Assembly (NCBI GenBank): GCA_016185875.1
Contig: JACPMS010000071.1
Span: 1 to 21,551 of the forward strand
Reading direction: 5' to 3'
DNA: 21,551 nucleotides
Origin: Candidatus Woesearchaeota archaeon
Lineage (GTDB): Archaea; Nanobdellota; Nanobdellia; Woesearchaeales; GW2011-AR4
The position numbers were made by a program, and so were the translations under genes. Below, piece after piece: positions 1 to 7,283 of this stretch. Each line of letters begins with the position of its first letter. Within the stretch, counting starts at the first letter, position 1. The notes beneath the pieces were generated by a model that saw nothing but the letters and a program-made list of their open reading frames with translations, was not told where the DNA came from and searched no databases.

Positions 1-60
1 CAGATCAAGCCACAGAGATATGCCCTAAAAATGCTGTTAAAGCTGAGAAAATAGGGATTT

Positions 61-543
61 GTGGTTGATATCATGGAATATGACTTTGCATCGAATGTTG
101 TTAAAGGCAGAATAGCTGAAACTCTTGTGGAGGAGATGTTTAAAAAAAGCGGTTATATGGTTTACAGGTTTGGTTATGAAGCTATTCTTGAAAATTTATC
201 ACAAAATAGAAGGGAATTGCAAGAAAGTGATACTCTTGAGAAAATAAGGAGCATTCCTGATTTTTTAGTTGTAAGTCCCAATGGTTCTGTACAACTTATT
301 GAAGTTAAGTATTCTGGCAAAGGGAGTATTCAAAAAAGTAAATTAAATAGGTATGCAGAATTCTGGAGAGAGGCAAGAATACTCTTGGTAATCCCAAATA
401 AACCTCATTTCTTGATAAATTATATTGAAAATTTTCTCAAAACTGAAAAAATGTTTCCATTAGAGAATGATAGGTACACAAAAATTGATTCAAAAATTAT
501 AGATAGATTTTCTGAAGTAGTCAAACAATATTTCAAAGAATGA
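61..543 (+). CDS. PD-(D/E)XK nuclease-like protein of unknown function
   Basis: Protein of 160 residues. The layout fits the PD-(D/E)XK nuclease fold: an N-terminal helix with Glu20 (GRIAETLVEEMF), then IPDFLVV with Asp67, then LIEVKYS with Glu81 and Lys83, followed by a Lys/Arg-rich helix. These are the expected metal-binding and catalytic positions of restriction- and Holliday-junction-type nucleases. The substrate cannot be told from sequence. No membrane segment or signal peptide is visible. The start taken is GTG at 61, four bases after an AGGG; ATG at 73 is an equally possible start four codons later. It converges on the DUF106 gene, whose stop begins at the very next base. The nuclease-fold call is inference from motif spacing; the reading frame itself is well supported. 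Confidence 0.7.
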   Translation: MVDIMEYDFASNVVKGRIAETLVEEMFKKSGYMVYRFGYEAILENLSQNRRELQESDTLEKIRSIPDFLVVSPNGSVQLIEVKYSGKGSIQKSKLNRYAEFWREARILLVIPNKPHFLINYIENFLKTEKMFPLENDRYTKIDSKIIDRFSEVVKQYFKE

Positions 544-1293
544 TTAATAAACCTTCAGCAGTTTTCTCAAACCCATTGTGAATATTATTGAGGATATGAT
601 ATAAGTCCCGAGCCAGCCAAGCTTCCAGCCGAAAAGATTGAGTATCTTCTTTGGTTTATAGTTGATTTGTATTGTTTTTATATTGCTATTGCTGATTTTT
701 TTGCTTGGCTCGATATATTTGTTGCCATTTGTTATCAGAATGTTTTTTTGCTGCTTTTCTCCATTGTAAGCAAACTCAAGCACATGCTCGCCTTCTTTTC
801 CCTTCAAAGCCCATGTCGCTTTGTCATTCTCTATTTTTTTGATTTTGCCATCTGCTATTGTTACTCCGTCTGGTGCAGTCAATTCCATGTTTCCATTGGT
901 ATTTTTTTCAAAATAAACAGTAACAGAAAATTCCTGATTTGGCTTGATGCTTTCGAATGCGAATGCAGAGCTCATCCAGCCGAATATAAGTATTATGGGG
1001 ATGAATGTTATAATTGTTGGTTTTAAGGAGTGCATCATATACTTCATATTCAATTCCATTGCCTTTTTCTGCACCTCCATGGCTTTTGCAGGCTCGTTCC
1101 TTAATTCCTTAATCTGTTTTTGGTACTCCTTTGTGTCCTCTTTCAGCTTTTTCATTAAAGCTTGGTCTGTTGTGTATTTTGTAATCAGGATTATTATTAC
1201 AGAAACAATAAAAGACAAAATTATCACAGCCCACAATACAGGCAGCATAAATAAAGGCGCAAATACAATATTCAAAAAGTCGTAATAAGCCAT
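544..1293 (-). CDS. DUF106 family membrane protein (archaeal EMC3/TMCO1/YidC-like insertase)
   Basis: 249 residues. It has an N-terminal hydrophobic helix (about residues 10-40), a charged coiled-coil-like stretch (about 45-90, rich in K, E and Q) and a second hydrophobic segment (about 92-114, ending in SSAFAFE). A beta-rich, presumably external domain follows (about 115-205), then a last membrane helix near 222-242. This is the three-helix plus cytosolic coiled-coil plan of the archaeal DUF106 proteins, related to Oxa1/YidC/EMC3/Get1 insertases, which help membrane proteins insert. Position after secY at the end of the spc cluster is typical of archaea and supports a co-translational insertion role. 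A strong ribosome binding site, GGGAGG, precedes the ATG and lies inside the duplicated secY tail. The external beta insertion is larger than the minimal family plan. Family assignment is confident; function is from family knowledge. Confidence 0.85.
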   Translation of the reverse strand: MAYYDFLNIVFAPLFMLPVLWAVIILSFIVSVIIILITKYTTDQALMKKLKEDTKEYQKQIKELRNEPAKAMEVQKKAMELNMKYMMHSLKPTIITFIPIILIFGWMSSAFAFESIKPNQEFSVTVYFEKNTNGNMELTAPDGVTIADGKIKKIENDKATWALKGKEGEHVLEFAYNGEKQQKNILITNGNKYIEPSKKISNSNIKTIQINYKPKKILNLFGWKLGWLGTYIISSIIFTMGLRKLLKVY

Positions 1294-1410
1294 TTATCCT
1301 CCCATAAACTTTCTCATCATTGGATTCGTGTCCATCAATCTTTTGCAAAAACATTGATGAAAAGCATGCAATGTGGCATTTTCAATGCCACGGAACGATT
1401 GAATCATCAT
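1294..1410 (-). CDS. 38-codon ORF ending in a duplicate of the SecY C-terminus
   Basis: On the minus strand the secY stop TGA overlaps an ATG (TGATGATG), opening a 38-codon frame that ends in TAA just before the DUF106 ATG. Its last 13 residues, MDTNPMMRKFMGG, match the end of SecY (MDMNPMMRKFMGG) with one difference; the preceding 25 residues have no recognisable similarity. The two DNA copies differ mainly at synonymous positions. The final codons GGA GGA TAA double as the ribosome binding site of DUF106. It could be a true small, translationally coupled protein. It could equally be the leftover 3' end of an older secY, after recombination brought in a new copy. Whether it is translated cannot be decided from sequence. 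Confidence 0.35.
   Translation of the reverse strand: MMIQSFRGIENATLHAFHQCFCKRLMDTNPMMRKFMGG
1297..1337 (-). repeat. secY: Duplicate of secY 3' end, copy A (next to DUF106)
   Basis: This 41-bp segment matches 1413-1453 at 35 of 41 positions. Five of the six differences are synonymous in the SecY reading frame (two Gly codons, one Lys codon, one Arg codon with two changes); the sixth changes Met to Thr. The copy lies in a different frame from secY, so stop-codon read-through alone would not join it to SecY. It carries the GGAGG used by the next gene. Confidence 0.9.
1373..1391 (-). other. Perfect 8-bp hairpin with 3-nt loop between the secY tail copies
   Basis: On the minus strand this reads GTGGCATT-GAA-AATGCCAC, a perfect stem beginning 19 bases after the secY stop. 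There is no T-run directly after it, so it is not a classical terminator. It may stabilise or process the mRNA, or mark the border of the duplicated segment. A second weaker inverted repeat (CATCAAT...ATTGATG, 1333-1359) lies next to it. Confidence 0.5.
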
Positions 1411-2825
1411 CAGCCACCCATAAATTTGCGCATCATTGGATTCATGTCCATCATGTGCTGTCTTGCAATGTCTTCGTACAATCTGTAAATAATCATGACT
1501 GTTAGCAGAATTCCTGTTCCCCTGCTTAAAGCACCTGTCAAGTCAGCTAATGCAGCCAGAAACCCGACAGTTATGCCTCCCATAATTGTCAATGGCCATA
1601 TGTACCTGTTCAATAATCTTTCAAGGACCCTCTCATCCCTTCTAAAGCCCGGAATCTGCAATCCGCTTGAAATCATCTGCTGCGCCTGGCTCTTCGCATC
1701 CATTCCAGCGGTTTGCACCCAGAAAATGCTGAAGATTACGCTGCCTAGGATGAAAAACAGCAAGTAGAAAAGCGCTTGAAAATACGGAGCAGCCCCAATG
1801 AACAAGGTGTGCTGCTGTATGATGCTTCTCACAATGTCAGGGCCCTGAATCCAGTAAACAAATCCAGATATTGGCTGTCCTGTTGATGCGCTGAAAGTTC
1901 CGAGCAGGGGCCATCCTACGTTCTGCAATAGCCTTCCCCACAGCTGAAAGTTGGCAATCAGTGCAGCCACAAGAATTACAGGTATGTTTGATGTATAAAT
2001 AAATGACAATGGCCATCTTATGCCGTGCCCTCTCACCATCCCAAAAGACAGCGGTATTTCAACTTTCATTGCCTGCGCATAAACTGCAATGACAAAAACA
2101 AGTATTGTGAAGATTATGGCGCTTATTGCCAGAAGCGCTGTTGTCACATCGCCTGCAACCAAAGCCTGGAAAAACTCTATAACCCTTCCTGAGGAGTATG
2201 TTAAGCCAGCAGAGCCTCCTACGCCAGGCAGCCAGTTAAATGCCTGGATAAAAATGCTTTTGCTTACACCAGCTGCAATAAAAAGGCTTATTCCGGAGCC
2301 AAAACCCCACTTGCTAACTACCTCATCCAAAAATAATATCAGCAAGCCTCCTAAAAACAATTGGAAGATTAAGATAAGTTGCAACTGAAAATAAAAACCT
2401 GTGCCCCTAAATTGTTCAGCAGGAGCTAAGCCACCTAAAAACACATAGATTGCACTTTCAAAAATAATGAAAAATAGCGACAAAAATTTTTGGGTGCCTT
2501 GAAAGGTTGTTTTGCCTTCGGTGGTTGTCAAGTCAAACTTCCATATTCCGGAGCCGTTTAGCAATTGCAAAACTATCGATGCTGTAACTATTGGCCCTAT
2601 GCCAAGCGATATTAAAGATCCAAATTCTGCACCTAGAATTATAGACAATGTCTCGAATCTCTGCAAGGCATTTATGCCAAGCCCGAACAGCGGCATCAAG
2701 CCAAGAGTAAAGAATATAACCAAGACAACTCCTGTCCACTTTAACTTTTCGCGAAATGACAGAATCTTCTGAGTAGGGCCTTCAACTTCCGGAAGATTTG
2801 AGATAATAGTTTTCCAAACAGACAT
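1410..2825 (-). CDS. secY: Preprotein translocase subunit SecY
   Basis: 471 residues with about ten hydrophobic helices, the full length of an archaeal SecY. SecY forms the protein-conducting channel in the cytoplasmic membrane (with SecE and Sec-beta, not encoded here). The N-terminus (WKTIISNLPEVEGP) is followed by the first helix. The TM2a/plug region reads SLGIGPIVTASIVLQLL, and a cytosolic loop with FRRDERVLERLLNRYIWP lies between late helices. The C-terminal tail DMNPMMRKFMGG lies on the cytosolic, ribosome-facing side. It sits after uL15 as in most archaea. There is no Shine-Dalgarno at the ATG; an A+T-rich TATA-like box about 20-30 bases upstream hints at an extra, leaderless promoter. 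The 3' end is duplicated downstream. Assignment is certain. Confidence 0.98.
   Translation of the reverse strand: MSVWKTIISNLPEVEGPTQKILSFREKLKWTGVVLVIFFTLGLMPLFGLGINALQRFETLSIILGAEFGSLISLGIGPIVTASIVLQLLNGSGIWKFDLTTTEGKTTFQGTQKFLSLFFIIFESAIYVFLGGLAPAEQFRGTGFYFQLQLILIFQLFLGGLLILFLDEVVSKWGFGSGISLFIAAGVSKSIFIQAFNWLPGVGGSAGLTYSSGRVIEFFQALVAGDVTTALLAISAIIFTILVFVIAVYAQAMKVEIPLSFGMVRGHGIRWPLSFIYTSNIPVILVAALIANFQLWGRLLQNVGWPLLGTFSASTGQPISGFVYWIQGPDIVRSIIQQHTLFIGAAPYFQALFYLLFFILGSVIFSIFWVQTAGMDAKSQAQQMISSGLQIPGFRRDERVLERLLNRYIWPLTIMGGITVGFLAALADLTGALSRGTGILLTVMIIYRLYEDIARQHMMDMNPMMRKFMGG
1413..1453 (-). repeat. secY: Duplicate of secY 3' end, copy B (inside secY)
   Basis: These are the last coding bases of the intact secY gene, partner of the direct repeat at 1297-1337. 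Unlike copy A, this copy has no Shine-Dalgarno-like sequence at its 3' end (glycine codons GGT GGC rather than GGA GGA). Confidence 0.9.
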
Positions 2826-2844
2826 TTTGAATAATTAATGGATA

Positions 2845-2858
2845 ATTTTTTAAATTTA
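2845..2858 (-). promoter_or_regulatory. Possible internal TATA box for secY
   Basis: The 41-bp uL15-secY gap reads TAAATTTAAAAAAT on the minus strand, ending about 20 bases before the secY ATG. At that spacing transcription would begin at or near the ATG, giving a leaderless secY message. No Shine-Dalgarno precedes secY, which fits. The gap is A+T-rich throughout, so a chance match is possible. Confidence 0.3.
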
Positions 2859-2866
2859 TTGAAGGT

Positions 2867-3319
2867 TTACTCTCCAACTAACCCAATAACCTCTCCTCCA
2901 GCTTGTTTTACCTTTTCTGCAGCTGTTTTTGAGGCGTAAGGAGCCTTTATCCTGAATTTCATAGAAACCCTGCCATCGCCAATCAATTTGTTAAAGCCCA
3001 GTTTTTCCAATTCCACAAAATACATGTCATTTTCTTTTTTTATTAAGTTTTTTGAAATTAATTTATTGAGATGCTGCTCGATAAAGCTTATGTTTACTGC
3101 ATTTATCCTTGCTTTTGGGGTCTTGCTCACAAACCCGTGCTTTCCAAAATAATCCAAATCTTTCCATATGCTTGGCTTCTTGCTGTCAGCCCTCTTGCCT
3201 GTGCCTGCCATGCCAGCGCCGCCTTGGTGGCCTTTGCCCCTGTGCTTTTTCTTCGCACCCCACCCATGGGTTTTATGCCCTCTCTGCCTTGTGTTTTTCT
3301 TGCGCTTGTTGACTGTCAT
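2867..3319 (-). CDS. rpl15: Large-subunit ribosomal protein uL15
   Basis: 150 residues, the normal archaeal length. The glycine- and lysine-rich N-terminal arm (RGHKTHGWGAKKKHRGKG, then GGAGMAGTGKRADSKK) is the family signature. This arm penetrates 23S rRNA, and the C-terminal globular half ends in AGGEVIGLVGE. Lies between uL30 and secY as in the standard spc order. The ATG has no obvious Shine-Dalgarno and is preceded by a 74-bp A+T-rich gap, one of the longer gaps inside the cluster. Confidence 0.97.
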   Translation of the reverse strand: MTVNKRKKNTRQRGHKTHGWGAKKKHRGKGHQGGAGMAGTGKRADSKKPSIWKDLDYFGKHGFVSKTPKARINAVNISFIEQHLNKLISKNLIKKENDMYFVELEKLGFNKLIGDGRVSMKFRIKAPYASKTAAEKVKQAGGEVIGLVGE

Positions 3320-3393
3320 TTTGATGTTGTTTTATTTCGGTTTATTGTCTTAAAATTCTTAGTTATTGCCTGATTTTGTAAATTTTATTATTT

Positions 3394-3849
3394 CTAAACC
3401 ATCCTCTTAATCAATTCATTTATCGCTTCTCCCCTATAGCCTAAAGCCCCTCCGCTTTGAAAGGGATGCTTAACGCCCTTTCTTCCAAATCCTTTTCTAG
3501 GCGGATTTAAGTTAAAAAACCTTTTCAATTTTTTATTATTATGAATGAAATAATCGCTGTATTTTATCTTTTTGCTTGAATCAATTTCCCTTCCCTTGAA
3601 TTCCTCACCCCTCTTATTGACAAGCAGGTTAAATGTCTCGTCATTGATTTCCCCCCATGTAATGTAGTCCTTTGCTTTCTTAAGCATGCCGGCATAAGCT
3701 GGCGTGTTTGGCAATATGCAGCAATAATTATTTTTGTATAGCCTCAGCATTTTTAAGGTGTCGTTTATATTGATTTTTATGCCAGTAAGCCCTCGTACTC
3801 TTATTGCTGCCAATTGCTTGCTTGCCCCGGTTTCCGATTTTTGTTCCAT
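3394..3849 (-). CDS. rpl30: Large-subunit ribosomal protein uL30
   Basis: 151 residues. This is the long archaeal/eukaryotic form: a bacterial-like core (AAIRVRGLTGIKININDTLKMLRL) plus the archaeal C-terminal extension ending NPPRKGFGRKGVKHPF, then GGALGYRGEAINELIKRMV. It binds 23S rRNA in the large subunit. The start is joined to the uS5 stop by the one-base junction TAA-A-ATG, suggesting termination-reinitiation coupling. Confidence 0.96.
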   Translation of the reverse strand: MEQKSETGASKQLAAIRVRGLTGIKININDTLKMLRLYKNNYCCILPNTPAYAGMLKKAKDYITWGEINDETFNLLVNKRGEEFKGREIDSSKKIKYSDYFIHNNKKLKRFFNLNPPRKGFGRKGVKHPFQSGGALGYRGEAINELIKRMV

Positions 3850-3850
3850 T

Positions 3851-4738
3851 TTACGCTATTGCTTTTGAAGAGCCCTCCACAATGCTTAATATCTCTTCAT
3901 TCTTCTGATTGATTTTAAACTGCATAAGCTTTTGCAATGCCTCAAAACATGCGTACAGCAAATTCAGCTTGCTTCTTGTTTGTCCCTCTGTCCTTGACCA
4001 GACGTCCCTGATTCCCGCTAATTTAAGGATCTTCTGGCATTCCTTCTCAACTATAAGCCCGGTTCCTTTTGGAGCAGGCAGCAATGTTATTTCCACAGAG
4101 CCGGCTTTGCCGCTCACTTTGAATGGAACTGTATGCGGCTCATTGCAGCCGCATCTCCAGTTGCCGCATCCTCTTCTTATCTTTATGATGTTTATCTTTG
4201 CATGCCTTATTGCTTTTTCTCTTGCAGGCACTGTTTCTTTTGACTTGCCATAACCGACTCCAACATAGCCGTCTTCATTCCCCACGACTGCAAAAGTGCC
4301 AAACTTGGGCTTGTTTCCTTCTTGGGTTTTCTTTTGGGTTTGCTTGAATACTCTTTTTTGCCCGCCGCCAAACTTTCCTTTTGACTGCCCCACCATCAGC
4401 AGTTCAACTGTGAGGTTAGGCAGTAACGCATCAACTATCTCCGGCTCCAGTATCTTTATCCTTTTGTCTAACGCGTAATCGATGTCACTGACCTCGCTAT
4501 TTTTGACCTTGATGCCCAATGATGTTTTTGGCTTCCAAGCCTCTTTTTCAAAAGCTCCTTTTTTTTTGACTTCTTCGACTATCTCTTCTTCGAGCTCCTT
4601 TATTTCTCCAAGCTCTGTTGCAAGGCCTTCCTTAGGCTTTTCAATTAACGCTTCCTCGTCCTGCAGCTCTTCCGCTTTATCGGTTTTCTCAATTGCTTCT
4701 TTTTCCTCAATTTTTATTTCTGTTTTCTTCCTTGCCAT
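3851..4738 (-). CDS. rps5: Small-subunit ribosomal protein uS5 with a long charged N-terminal extension
   Basis: 295 residues, longer than the usual archaeal uS5 of roughly 210-240. Residues 1 to about 68 are a K/E-rich low-complexity extension. The core starts near WKPKTSLG (69-75). The double-stranded-RNA-binding-like domain includes KFGGGQKRVF (122-131) and GNEDGYVGVGYGKSKE (153-168). The archaeal insert RGCGNWRCGCNEPHTVPF (189-206) holds three cysteines. The C-terminal domain includes GLIVEKECQKILKLAGIRDVWSRT. uS5 sits at the mRNA entry side of the 30S subunit and affects decoding fidelity. The frame overlaps the end of uL18 by 32 bases, and the non-conserved extension leaves the exact start somewhat uncertain; no internal ATG before the core offers a better choice. 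Confidence 0.95.
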   Translation of the reverse strand: MARKKTEIKIEEKEAIEKTDKAEELQDEEALIEKPKEGLATELGEIKELEEEIVEEVKKKGAFEKEAWKPKTSLGIKVKNSEVSDIDYALDKRIKILEPEIVDALLPNLTVELLMVGQSKGKFGGGQKRVFKQTQKKTQEGNKPKFGTFAVVGNEDGYVGVGYGKSKETVPAREKAIRHAKINIIKIRRGCGNWRCGCNEPHTVPFKVSGKAGSVEITLLPAPKGTGLIVEKECQKILKLAGIRDVWSRTEGQTRSKLNLLYACFEALQKLMQFKINQKNEEILSIVEGSSKAIA

Positions 4739-5309
4739 GTATCCTTCCCTTTAATTCATTAAAATGCTTTACTATGTCTTCTGGATTGAGCCCTCTTTTT
4801 ATGTAATTGGAAAATTGTTTTTCGTATCTTGGCTTATCATTCTTTAACAGCTGCGTATATTTGGATATATGCTCTCCTGAGATTCTTTCTTTTGTGGGGA
4901 GCATTTCCTGGCTAACGGGTATTTTTAATCCCGCGTCGATGGCTCCTGCAAGCGCAGCATAAAACCTTGAGCTTTTTGCAGAGTTGTTAAAACCCAGATC
5001 CAATATGGCGTTCTTGACTCCGATTTCAAGCGCCTTTTTCCCGGCAAGCATCCCCGTCAGGTATGCGCTTGGCAGATTTCCTGTATCGGCTTTCCATCCA
5101 AGCTTGTTTAACATATTTGAATTTATTGTGAACAGGACTTTGTCTCCTTTTGGATTGTACTCGACAATCGAGGCGTAAAAATTCTTTAAGGACCTTCTGA
5201 CTACAAACCTGTGCCTGTTTGACAGCAATATCTTTAATCTTTTCTTGTAGTACGTCCTTCCCTGCCTCTTCCTCCTGAAAGGAACAGTGAAAACTTTGCC
5301 TTTCTTCAT
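4707..5309 (-). CDS. rpl18: Large-subunit ribosomal protein uL18
   Basis: 200 residues, archaeal length. The N-terminus is basic (VPFRRKRQGRTYYKKRLKILLS). The 5S-rRNA-binding core contains GNLPSAYLTGMLAGKKALE and LDLGFNNSAKSSRFYAALAGAIDAGL, followed by the archaeal C-terminal helix region. uL18 binds 5S rRNA together with uL5 in the central protuberance. The start overlaps the eL19 stop by four bases (ATGA), and the 3' end overlaps uS5 by 32 bases. Confidence 0.97.
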   Translation of the reverse strand: MKKGKVFTVPFRRKRQGRTYYKKRLKILLSNRHRFVVRRSLKNFYASIVEYNPKGDKVLFTINSNMLNKLGWKADTGNLPSAYLTGMLAGKKALEIGVKNAILDLGFNNSAKSSRFYAALAGAIDAGLKIPVSQEMLPTKERISGEHISKYTQLLKNDKPRYEKQFSNYIKRGLNPEDIVKHFNELKGRIHGKEENRNKN

Positions 5310-5752
5310 TTTTTAATCAGGCTCCTCTCGCTTGCGTACAGCTTGAGATGCTTCAGGCTTCTGAAAAAGCCGCCTTTGCTCTTCATATAAAGCTCATGAT
5401 ACCCTGTGATTGTAACAGCATCCTTATCCCTTAATGATTTGATAAAGCTCCTTTGCAGTCTTATTTTATTCATCCATGCCCTTTTTGGGTTTAGCCTTGC
5501 TGTTTTTTTCCCTTTTCTCGAGCCAAAGCCCTTTTGTTTGCCATGGCTCTTTTGTTTCTTCCTGCTTCTAGCCCAAAACCTTGATGTGCTAAGCTGTCTT
5601 TTTTTTGATATTGTCCCGTTGCCTATTAACGACCTTACATCTGTCTTTGTTATTGCTTCCTTTATGTCATCTAACCTGTCAGCATCAAACCTTATCCTGT
5701 TCCTGCCGCATTTTAAAATCTGCGCTGCCAGTCTTCTTTGAACGTCAAGCAT
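5306..5752 (-). CDS. rpl19e: Large-subunit ribosomal protein eL19
   Basis: 148 residues, typical for archaeal eL19, a protein absent from bacteria. The N-terminal domain reads QRRLAAQILKCGRNRIRFDADRLDDIKEAITK. A very basic middle (SRKKQKSHGKQKGFGSRKGKK) follows, then the long helix AWMNKIRLQRSFIKSLRDKDAVT. It contacts 23S rRNA and helps form inter-subunit bridges. Joined to eL32 by TAA-A-ATG and to uL18 by a four-base overlap. Confidence 0.97.
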   Translation of the reverse strand: MLDVQRRLAAQILKCGRNRIRFDADRLDDIKEAITKTDVRSLIGNGTISKKRQLSTSRFWARSRKKQKSHGKQKGFGSRKGKKTARLNPKRAWMNKIRLQRSFIKSLRDKDAVTITGYHELYMKSKGGFFRSLKHLKLYASERSLIKK

Positions 5753-5753
5753 T

Positions 5754-6320
5754 TTATACCTTCTTTGTCAATAACTTGTCTTTTTCCTTTTTCTCAGTTT
5801 CTCTCTTTTGCTCATCGCTTAATTCAGATTTTTCTGTGAGCTCTTTTGTCTTTGGCTCTGTTTTCTTGGCTTCTTCTCTATGTGGGGCCTTTGCTTCTTT
5901 TTTCTTTTTTGAGCTAATCATGTCCTCTATCTTTTTTATTTGTTCATCAATATTTAAGTTCAAAACGCTTGCATTAATCTCCTTTGCCTTTTTAAAAATC
6001 TCCAGTCTTTTTTTCATCCCGACATTTTTTGCCACGACAATTCCTTCGCTTTCCTTTTTTATTCCCTCGAGATTATCAACTGAGGATACATTTATTATTT
6101 TCAATCCTGATGGATGCAAGCCTTTGGCTTTTCTTGGCGACTTGTACCCTGGCGAAGGCATTTTCCTTCTTCCCTTGAACTTATGCCTGATTTTTGAGTG
6201 AATTCCTTTTGGCTTTCTCCATTTGTAGTTAAGCTTCCTTCTTTTAGGATTGTCCTGCCTGATAAATACCGGTTTGTGTTCTTTCAGTTCTTTCCTTACT
6301 TCCAAAAGATTTTCAATCAT
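5754..6320 (-). CDS. rpl32e: Large-subunit ribosomal protein eL32 with a charged C-terminal tail
   Basis: 188 residues. The core (about 1-136) carries the eL32 signature KPVFIRQDNPKRRKL, then WRKPKGIHSKIRHKFKGRRKMPSPGY and LHPSGLKIINVSSVDNLEGI. Residues from about 137 on form a K/E-rich, probably disordered tail that is not part of the usual core of about 130-135 residues. eL32 binds domain II of 23S rRNA. The start overlaps the uL6 stop by four bases. The tail has the same base and residue style as the uS5, uS3 and uS17 extensions in this cluster, so it is probably a lineage trait and not a frameshift product. Confidence 0.96.
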   Translation of the reverse strand: MIENLLEVRKELKEHKPVFIRQDNPKRRKLNYKWRKPKGIHSKIRHKFKGRRKMPSPGYKSPRKAKGLHPSGLKIINVSSVDNLEGIKKESEGIVVAKNVGMKKRLEIFKKAKEINASVLNLNIDEQIKKIEDMISSKKKKEAKAPHREEAKKTEPKTKELTEKSELSDEQKRETEKKEKDKLLTKKV

Positions 6321-6883
6321 TTCAATTCCTTGCCGTCTTTGTTTATGATATAAATCCCATCCTGAAATATTCTAGTGTCATACCCCGGCCTTCTGGTTAA
6401 TTGCTCAATATCTGCGCTGACTTGACCTGCAATCTCCTTGTTCGCGCTTTCAACATAAATCAAGTCACCTTCGACCTTTACATCGGCTCCTTCTTTTAAT
6501 TGCAGCACCCTTGGGACCTTCTCTCCAAGAAAATTTTTGACAGTAAGCTTGTTGTTGCTTGCACCTACATTCATTGGGAAGTGCCCGGAGCATATCTTCA
6601 AAGTATAAACATGCTTTTGCTGGCTGCCCCTTACCATATTTTTAATATGCGCTGCCAAAGAGCCAATTATTTTTTTGTCTTCCTTTGCCCCGCTTTTTGA
6701 CTCCAGTATTATTTTTTTGTCATCTGTTTTTATTGACACATTGCGCAGTTTGAATTCTCTTTTTGCCTCCCCTTTTGGCCCTTTGACCAGCAAGGCATAA
6801 TCATTCGCAGAAGCGCTTGTGCCTTCAGGCAGTTCGATTTCTTTTATTATTTTCTCCTTCCTGATTGATTTTTCCTTCCTCAT
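6317..6883 (-). CDS. rpl6: Large-subunit ribosomal protein uL6
   Basis: 188 residues, archaeal length. Two similar beta-rich domains are visible; the second includes SGHFPMNVGASNNKLTVKNFLGEKVPR, and the C-terminus has GQVSADIEQLTRRPGYDTRIFQDGIYII, the conserved end of archaeal uL6. The protein lies near the factor-binding site of the large subunit. Joined to the uS8 stop by TAA-G-ATG, with no Shine-Dalgarno. Confidence 0.97.
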   Translation of the reverse strand: MRKEKSIRKEKIIKEIELPEGTSASANDYALLVKGPKGEAKREFKLRNVSIKTDDKKIILESKSGAKEDKKIIGSLAAHIKNMVRGSQQKHVYTLKICSGHFPMNVGASNNKLTVKNFLGEKVPRVLQLKEGADVKVEGDLIYVESANKEIAGQVSADIEQLTRRPGYDTRIFQDGIYIINKDGKELK

Positions 6884-6884
6884 C

Positions 6885-7274
6885 TTAATAACAGTAAGCT
6901 AAAAGCTTCCCTCCTGTTTTCTTTGACTTAGCATCGTAATGCGTCATAATGCCTTTTGGTGTTGAAATAAATAATATCCCTACGTCTTTTGCAGGCAAAT
7001 ATCTTTTTTCAAATTTTTCAAAGTCGTTGCTCTTTACACTATACCTTGGCTTTATGACGCCGCACTTATTTATGTTGCCGAGCAGGTGGAGTATTATGTG
7101 GTTGCCTCTGCCGTCTTCTATCTCCTGCAATTCGCCAACATAATTGTTTTCCTTCATGACTTTCAGCATTTCCCTGATTATTTTTGAGACTGGCTTTACC
7201 AGGCACTCTGATTTTCCAATCATCTCGTTGTTTAATATCAATGACATTGTGTTTGCTAATGGATCGTTGAGCAT
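6885..7274 (-). CDS. rps8: Small-subunit ribosomal protein uS8
   Basis: 129 residues, normal archaeal length. The N-terminus, DPLANTMSLILNNEMIGKSECLVKPVSK, and the C-terminal PAKDVGILFISTPKGIMTHYDAKSKKTGGKLLAYCY with the STPKGIMTH loop mark uS8. It binds helix 21 of 16S rRNA early in 30S assembly; in bacteria it also represses the spc operon. The ATG is preceded by AGGTGA at good spacing, one of the clearer ribosome binding sites in the cluster. Confidence 0.97.
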   Translation of the reverse strand: MLNDPLANTMSLILNNEMIGKSECLVKPVSKIIREMLKVMKENNYVGELQEIEDGRGNHIILHLLGNINKCGVIKPRYSVKSNDFEKFEKRYLPAKDVGILFISTPKGIMTHYDAKSKKTGGKLLAYCY

Positions 7275-7283
7275 TTTTTCACC

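Noticed and set aside
1..66. A short open stretch at the left edge reading EICPKNAVKAEKIGICG, ferredoxin-like at first sight.
   Set aside because: Only about 21 codons are visible with a single CP motif; it could be the end of an upstream gene, but nothing supports a call.
1333..1391. Intrinsic terminator after secY.
   Set aside because: The hairpin is not followed by a T-run on the transcribed strand, and a strong ribosome binding site for DUF106 follows, so read-through is expected.
3071..3373. Plus-strand frames of 60-200 codons opposite the ribosomal genes (this one and many others from 667 to 13829).
   Set aside because: They are antisense shadows of well-identified ribosomal or secY genes, rich in Cys, Phe, Leu and Ser as expected from the opposite strand of K/E-rich genes.
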